28,405 nt of DNA. Origin: Candidatus Methanofastidiosum methylothiophilum. GTDB taxonomy: Archaea; Methanobacteriota_B; Thermococci; Methanofastidiosales; Methanofastidiosaceae. The stretch covers positions 1 through 28,405 of the forward strand of contig LNGD01000005.1 of assembly GCA_001587675.1 (NCBI GenBank), written 5' to 3'. The notes beneath the pieces are model-generated. The model made no database searches. It worked only from the letters and a program-made list of their open reading frames with translations, and was not told where the DNA came from. Every line of letters starts with the position of its first letter. Position 1 is the stretch's first letter. Position numbers and translations under genes: made by a program. This document shows positions 24,617-28,405 of this stretch, piece after piece.

Positions 24617-24638
24617 ACCCCTTTATTTCCACTGGAGA
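24617..24638 (-). other. Origin recognition box 1 (ORB)
   Basis: On the minus strand this contains CCAGTGGAAATAAAGGGGT, the archaeal ORB pattern (CCAGTGGAAA plus a G-string). It matches box 2 at 21 of 22 bases in the opposite orientation. Its G-string points toward cdc6. Confidence 0.9.
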
Positions 24639-24886
24639 TTTGAAATATTTAAAAAAATTTACTTGAAAAGAAATTGAATTGAACCAATAATTTAAAATCG
24701 AGTAAAATTTAGCTTTATTTTGAAATGACTAATATATTTTGATAAGTCTTCTTTGATTAGTGTATTCATCGTAGATTGCACAATTGATAATAATGAATAG
24801 AAAAATATATATACCTAAAAAAAGATAAAGAATTGGGATTTTATAAAAAATTACTTTTTATATAAATAAGAATTATAAAAATTTAA

Positions 24887-24908
24887 TTTCCAGTGGAAAT
24901 AAAGGGGT
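24887..24908 (+). other. Origin recognition box 2 (ORB)
   Basis: CCAGTGGAAATAAAGGGGT on the plus strand, inverted relative to box 1. Its G-string ends four bases before the TATA element of map (CTATAAAT, 24913-24920), so initiator binding would sit directly against that promoter. Confidence 0.9.
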
Positions 24909-24912
24909 CTCT

Positions 24913-24920
24913 CTATAAAT
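24913..24920 (+). promoter_or_regulatory. TATA box of map
   Basis: CTATAAAT lies about 38 bases before the map ATG, predicting a start near 24944 and a leader of about ten bases. It directly follows origin box 2. No Shine-Dalgarno sequence is present. Confidence 0.45.
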
Positions 24921-24953
24921 AATAATTTAAATGAAAACTATAATATTTTATCT

Positions 24954-25847
24954 ATGCAAGACAATAATTACTTTGATAACTATAGAAAAGCAGGAGATAT
25001 ATTAAAAATAGTTAAGGAAGATTCTCGTAAATTAGTTATTAATGGGTATAAAGTAGTAGATTTAGCTGAATTTATCGAAAATAAGATCATCGAATTAGGT
25101 GGATTTCCTGCATTCCCTTGTAATATATCTATTAATAATGTAGCAGCTCATTTTACGCCTAATCTTAACACTGAATTAGTACTTAAAACTGGTGACTATG
25201 TTAAAGTAGATATTGGATGTCATATTGATGGATGTATTGCAGATACTGCTTATACAGTTAAAGTTGGTGAATCTGATGATGATCTTATAAAAGCAACTCA
25301 AGAGGCTCTAAAAAATGCAATAGCTGTTGTTGAGCCTGGAGTTAAGACTAATTACATAGGAAAAATAATTGAAGATACTATTAAAGAATTTAATTTTAAT
25401 CCCATTAAAGAACTCTGTGGCCACGGACTCAAACCATATATTTTACATTCGGGAATTACAATTCCAAATTATAATAGCAACACCGGATCAAAGCTTAAAG
25501 AAGGCGATACTTTAGCAATAGAACCGTTTGCATCGACAAAAGCTGGAAAACTTAAAAGTTCCGAAGAAGTATATATTTTCAAGTATTTACAAGATAGACC
25601 TTTAAGAGATACTACTTCAAAGAAATTATTGAGTGTTATAAAACAAAACTATAAAACGTTACCTTTTGCTGAAAGATGGCTAGAAAAAAATCATGCTGGC
25701 CTTAAAATTAACTTCTCTTTAAGAAATCTTATTAGAGCAAATTCTATTTATCCTTACAATGTTTTAGTGGATAGCGAAGGAGGTTTAGTATCTCAGGCTG
25801 AAAACAGCTTGATTGTAACTTCAAGTGGGTGTGAAGTGTACACATAG
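24954..25847 (+). CDS. map: Methionine aminopeptidase, type II
   Basis: Removes the initiator methionine from new proteins; a cytosolic dimetal enzyme with the pita-bread fold. All five metal ligands are in place: Asp86 (KVDIGCH), Asp97 (IADTAYT), His157 (LCGHGL), Glu190 (AIEPFAS) and Glu283 (QAENS); the substrate-contacting His66 is in AAHFTPN. The insertion of about 60 residues between Glu190 and Glu283 (from about 205 to 265), rich in helix, marks the type II form found in archaea and eukaryotes. Length 297 is normal. An upstream ATG at 24931 is out of frame. The stop codon overlaps the ribosome site of the next small gene. Confidence 0.95.
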   Translation: MQDNNYFDNYRKAGDILKIVKEDSRKLVINGYKVVDLAEFIENKIIELGGFPAFPCNISINNVAAHFTPNLNTELVLKTGDYVKVDIGCHIDGCIADTAYTVKVGESDDDLIKATQEALKNAIAVVEPGVKTNYIGKIIEDTIKEFNFNPIKELCGHGLKPYILHSGITIPNYNSNTGSKLKEGDTLAIEPFASTKAGKLKSSEEVYIFKYLQDRPLRDTTSKKLLSVIKQNYKTLPFAERWLEKNHAGLKINFSLRNLIRANSIYPYNVLVDSEGGLVSQAENSLIVTSSGCEVYT

Positions 25848-25855
25848 GAGGAAAT

Positions 25856-25993
25856 ATGCAATGTATGATTTGTGGGAAACAGATCATTTATCCGTATATA
25901 TGTAGACTTTGTGGAAGAACAATATGCATATCTTGTATTTCAGAAGGGCAAATTTGTAAAGAATGTGTAAAAACAGGCAAAAGATATAAATAA
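25856..25993 (+). CDS. 45-residue eight-cysteine zinc-finger-like protein
   Basis: A short gene starting ATG 25856-25858, five bases after a perfect GGAGG (25847-25851) whose first G is the last base of the map stop codon. The peptide has eight cysteines in four CxxC pairs at residues 3/6, 16/19, 24/27 and 34/37 (QCMICGK, ICRLCGR, ICISCIS, ICKECVK). That is enough for two zinc sites in a cross-brace or treble-clef arrangement resembling B-box or zf-HIT fingers. The strong ribosome site and the regular cysteine spacing make it real rather than chance. It is probably co-transcribed with map. Function unknown; a small zinc protein contacting ribosome or nucleic acid is a guess. Confidence 0.75.
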   Translation: MQCMICGKQIIYPYICRLCGRTICISCISEGQICKECVKTGKRYK

Positions 25994-26033
25994 ATATATT
26001 TTACGTTATATTTATTTGAACATATCGTTAATT

Positions 26034-26050
26034 CCGAAACTCTTTTATAT
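26034..26050 (+). promoter_or_regulatory. BRE/TATA promoter of the ferredoxin-AOR operon
   Basis: CCGAAACTC (BRE-like) followed by TTTTATAT; the expected start is near 26073. The strong ribosome site AGGAGGGTAA (26077-26086 region) precedes the ATG at 26092. Confidence 0.6.
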
Positions 26051-26091
26051 GAATAATTATTAAAAAAAACAACTTTAGGAGGGTAATTTTA

Positions 26092-26493
26092 ATGAAACAT
26101 ATAGTTTTTGATGAAAAGAAATGCGCTGGCTGTAATCTATGCGAACTATTTTGTTCATCAAAGTGGTACGATGCATTTAATCCAAAAAAATCTAGAATCA
26201 GAATTAAAACGGAAGATTATGCCGCACCTAAATATAACGTTTGTTTACAATGTGATGATGCTCCATGTGTTGAAGCTTGTCCAACTGATGCTTTAGTAAT
26301 TGATCAAGACTTAGAAAGAGTAGTTCTTATTGAAGATAAATGTATTGGATGTAGATTGTGTGTTAAAGCTTGCCCATATAATGGTATTTATTGGCATAAA
26401 GATTACAAACTCCCAATTAAATGTAATTTATGTGAAGGGGACCCTGAATGTGTCAAGATATGTCCAAAAAATGCATTATCGGTAGGTGAATAA
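26092..26493 (+). CDS. Four-cluster [4Fe-4S] ferredoxin, AOR partner
   Basis: Electron-transfer subunit of 133 residues with 16 cysteines in four groups: C11-x2-C-x2-C17-x3-C21, C51-x2-C54-x4-C59-x3-C63, C84-x2-C87-x2-C90-x3-C94 and C111-x2-C114-x5-C120-x3-C124. This is the pattern of the iron-sulfur subunits of molybdenum and tungsten oxidoreductases (HycB/DmsB-like), holding up to four [4Fe-4S] clusters. CP or CPxxA follow three of the groups. No signal peptide is present, so it is cytoplasmic. The oxidoreductase gene begins two bases after its stop, with the ribosome site inside this gene. Its likely job is to move electrons between the tungsten enzyme and ferredoxin or another acceptor. 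Confidence 0.92.
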   Translation: MKHIVFDEKKCAGCNLCELFCSSKWYDAFNPKKSRIRIKTEDYAAPKYNVCLQCDDAPCVEACPTDALVIDQDLERVVLIEDKCIGCRLCVKACPYNGIYWHKDYKLPIKCNLCEGDPECVKICPKNALSVGE

Positions 26494-26494
26494 A

Positions 26495-28312
26495 ATGGTT
26501 TATGGTTATGCAGGTAAAATATTGCATATAGATCTTACAACTGGAAAAACTGAAGTAGAAACTCCAAATGAACAATTTTATAGAAAATGGCTTGGCGGAA
26601 ATGGATTTGTTATAAAATACCTTTATGACGGTCTAAAAAAAGGAACTGATCCTCTAGCTCCTGAAGCGGTTTCTGTTTTTGCATCAGGTCCTTTGAGTGG
26701 TACTTTGGCGCATGGTGCAGGTAGAACTCACTTTGGTGCTAAATCTCCTCAGACTGGACTTCTTGCAGACAGTAGTGCAGGTGGGGGACTAGCCGCAATG
26801 TTAAAATATGCAGGATACGATGCCGTTGTTATTAAAGGTAAAGCAGCTTCTCCTGTAATGATTGTTATTAATAATGACAAAGTTGAAATTAGAGAAGCCG
26901 ATAGATTTTGGGGAGTCAAAACAATAGAAACTCAGCATAGGCTCAAAAAAGAGTTAACGCCGGAATACAAGATAGCATGTATCGGACCAGCCGGAGAAAA
27001 ACTAGTCCCTATGACTTCAATTGTCACCGATACCAGGGTCGCAGGAAGAAGTGGTAATGGGGCAGTTTGGGGATCAAAGAATCTTAAAGCAGTAGCTATA
27101 TATGGAGACAAAGATGTTAAAGTAGCAGATATGGGAAAAGTAAAGGCGCTTTATGGAGAATTTGCTCAAAAAGCAAAAGAAACTTTAGCAGGACTTTCTA
27201 AATATGGAACTACTGCACTTCCAGCAAGTATTAATGCATTTGGGGGCATGGGAACAAGAAATATGCAGTTTGAAACTTTTGAACATGTTGATGCAATTGG
27301 TGGAGAAACACTTAATACGCAACATTTGATTAGACACAGGTCATGTTTCAGCTGTTGCATCCACTGTGCAAAAGATTTCAAAGTAAATAAGTGGGATGAT
27401 GTTTCAGAGGGGCCTGAATATGAAACCCAATACTCCTTTGGAAGCATGCCCGCTATTGGTGATGTTGACTATATAATTGCTGCTGATAGACTATCAGATG
27501 AGTATGGAATAGATACAATTTCTGCAGGTGTAACTGCTTCAATGGTTATGGAGTTAATGGAAAGAGGACTCTTAACAGAAAAGGATACAGGCGGAAAAAC
27601 TTACAAATTTGAAAATGGAGAAGACCTCTTAGAACTTGTTAGAATAATTGGAGAAAAGAAAGGGGAATTCGGTGAATTAATTGGAAAGGGAACTAGAGCA
27701 CTTGCAGAAAAAATAGGCGGTGATGCCTATAAGTATGCATTCCATGTAAAAGGTCTTGAGCCAGCAGGTCACTCTCCAAGAGCTCAAAAGACAATGTCTG
27801 TTGGATACGCAACCTCTCCTCGAGGAGGAAGCCACCATGATGCAAGACCAATAGAATATGGATTACCTCCAGAGAAGAGAAAAACAACAGAAGGTAGAGC
27901 ATTAAATGCTTTTAATACACAGAACTGGACATGCCTAGGAGATTCACTTGTAGTTTGCCACTTTGAAGAGAAGATATATGGAACATCTGTTGCTCAAGTT
28001 CATTCAGATTGGATAAATGCAGTAACTGGATGGGACACCACTTTAGATGAAGTAAGGACAATGGCCGAGAGAATTTATACATTGGAGAGATTATTTACAA
28101 TCAGAGAATCAGGAAAAGCTCGAGACGGTGACACACTACCATGGAGAGTAATGAATGAGCCAATCCCATCTGGTACTTCAAAAGGAATGTACACAACTCA
28201 AAAAGAACTTGACACAATGCTCGATGAATACTATGATCTTAGAGGCTGGGATAGAAAAGGAGTTCCAACAAAAGCAACTTTAAAGAGGCTAGGACTAGAG
28301 GAATATTCTTAA
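26495..28312 (+). CDS. aor: Tungsten-dependent aldehyde:ferredoxin oxidoreductase
   Basis: Oxidises aldehydes to carboxylic acids, or reduces acids, with a tungsto-bispterin cofactor and ferredoxin-level electrons. GYAGKILHIDLTTGK at the start, KWLGGNGFVIKYLYDG and AHGAGRTHFGAKSPQTGLLADSS form the pterin-binding N-terminal domain; one [4Fe-4S] cluster is ligated by Cys284, Cys287, Cys291 and Cys488 (DSLVVCHF), matching the Pyrococcus AOR spacing. Length 605 is typical. I choose ATG 26495 because TAGGTGA (26483-26489) is correctly spaced for it; a GTG three codons earlier lies in that ribosome site. It is coupled to the four-cluster ferredoxin. The aldehyde substrate cannot be read from sequence; FOR/GAPOR-type members are also possible. 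Confidence 0.93.
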   Translation: MVYGYAGKILHIDLTTGKTEVETPNEQFYRKWLGGNGFVIKYLYDGLKKGTDPLAPEAVSVFASGPLSGTLAHGAGRTHFGAKSPQTGLLADSSAGGGLAAMLKYAGYDAVVIKGKAASPVMIVINNDKVEIREADRFWGVKTIETQHRLKKELTPEYKIACIGPAGEKLVPMTSIVTDTRVAGRSGNGAVWGSKNLKAVAIYGDKDVKVADMGKVKALYGEFAQKAKETLAGLSKYGTTALPASINAFGGMGTRNMQFETFEHVDAIGGETLNTQHLIRHRSCFSCCIHCAKDFKVNKWDDVSEGPEYETQYSFGSMPAIGDVDYIIAADRLSDEYGIDTISAGVTASMVMELMERGLLTEKDTGGKTYKFENGEDLLELVRIIGEKKGEFGELIGKGTRALAEKIGGDAYKYAFHVKGLEPAGHSPRAQKTMSVGYATSPRGGSHHDARPIEYGLPPEKRKTTEGRALNAFNTQNWTCLGDSLVVCHFEEKIYGTSVAQVHSDWINAVTGWDTTLDEVRTMAERIYTLERLFTIRESGKARDGDTLPWRVMNEPIPSGTSKGMYTTQKELDTMLDEYYDLRGWDRKGVPTKATLKRLGLEEYS

Positions 28313-28314
28313 AT

Positions 28315-28332
28315 ATTTTATTTTTAATTTTG
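28315..28332 (+). terminator. T-rich terminator after aor
   Basis: TTTTATTTTTAATTTTG begins two to three bases after the aor stop. This is a U-tract terminator without a hairpin, inferred from composition. Confidence 0.4.
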
Positions 28333-28397
28333 CTTTGTTGAATAATTGAGCTAAAATGAACCGCAAAGCTTAAACCCTTTATAAACCCTATATATTC

Positions 28398-28405
28398 ATG
28401 CCAGG
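28398..28405 (+). CDS. Possible start of the next gene
   Basis: An ATG stands eight bases before the window end, with TATA-like elements (CTTAAACCC and TTTATAAA) 15-30 bases upstream. Only two codons are visible, so this could be chance. No function can be given. Confidence 0.2.

Larger units (their letters stand above)
24617..24908. other. oriC: Candidate replication origin (oriC)
   Basis: A gene-free stretch bounded by two inverted ORBs with their G-strings facing outward. The roughly 250 bases between them are extremely AT-rich (for example AAATATTTAAAAAAATTTAC and TTTTATATAAATAAGAATTA), a suitable unwinding element. The Orc1/Cdc6 gene lies immediately to the left. No further ORB copy is seen. 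The arrangement matches established archaeal origins; activity has not been shown. Confidence 0.88.

Noticed and set aside
26486..26494. GTG start for the aldehyde oxidoreductase
   Set aside because: The GTG is part of the GGTGA ribosome site for the ATG at 26495, and the family normally begins close to GYAGKIL.

Overview
The window comes from an AT-rich archaeal chromosome. The archaeal markers are an Orc1/Cdc6 initiator gene flanked by two inverted origin recognition boxes, the small subunit of the archaeal/eukaryotic DNA primase (PriS), archaeal-type GluRS and IleRS, a type II methionine aminopeptidase, 6-phospho-3-hexuloisomerase, a HemK2-like methyltransferase, DUF123 and DUF1638 proteins, and BRE/TATA promoters, several close enough to their start codons to give leaderless mRNAs. 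A small-genome euryarchaeote with methanogen affinities is plausible (DUF1638 is mostly a methanogen family; I considered the Methanofastidiosa), but no methanogenesis gene is present and the lineage call is only a guess.

Layout. 1-113 is the tail of a cupin gene. 195-2341 is pyrG-hxlB, overlapping by one base, followed by tRNA-Pro(CGG). 2547-5305 is a tightly coupled pair: an opine-dehydrogenase-family protein and a single-chain B12 protein with a glutamate-mutase-epsilon-like barrel. 5345-7311 is a minus-strand block: a ParA ATPase, a ribbon-helix-helix partner and a small unknown protein. AT-rich palindromic sites lie at the ends of these genes and in a 0.5 kb gene-free stretch, so this looks like a partition/segregation cassette. 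7399-8442 is an unknown protein plus a DUF123 nuclease-like protein, convergent with a HemK-type methyltransferase. 9084-13819 is a plus-strand run: a PhoU/DUF47-like helical protein, a NatAB-type ABC exporter, a DUF1638 protein, and a CPA2 Na+/H+ antiporter split in two by a frameshift. 13784-20929 on the minus strand carries a TGS-domain GTPase, ileS, priS and gltX. 21044-22450 has an exported beta-lactamase-fold serine hydrolase and a tiny Cys-rich membrane protein. 22635-23096 encodes Hsp20. 23122-24953 is the orc1/cdc6 gene and the candidate oriC, followed by map and a previously easy-to-miss 45-residue, eight-cysteine protein. 26092-28312 is a four-cluster ferredoxin plus a tungsten aldehyde:ferredoxin oxidoreductase.

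The most interesting items are: (i) the ParA/RHH cassette with its repeated palindromic sites, a candidate archaeal centromere about 18 kb from the origin; (ii) the opine-dehydrogenase/B12-mutase pair, whose cobalamin motif has Cys in place of the usual Asp; (iii) a compact origin in which each recognition box abuts the promoter of a flanking gene, implying that orc1/cdc6 starts at 24570 rather than at the upstream GTG; and (iv) the frameshifted antiporter. All functional statements come from reading motifs; no database search was possible.
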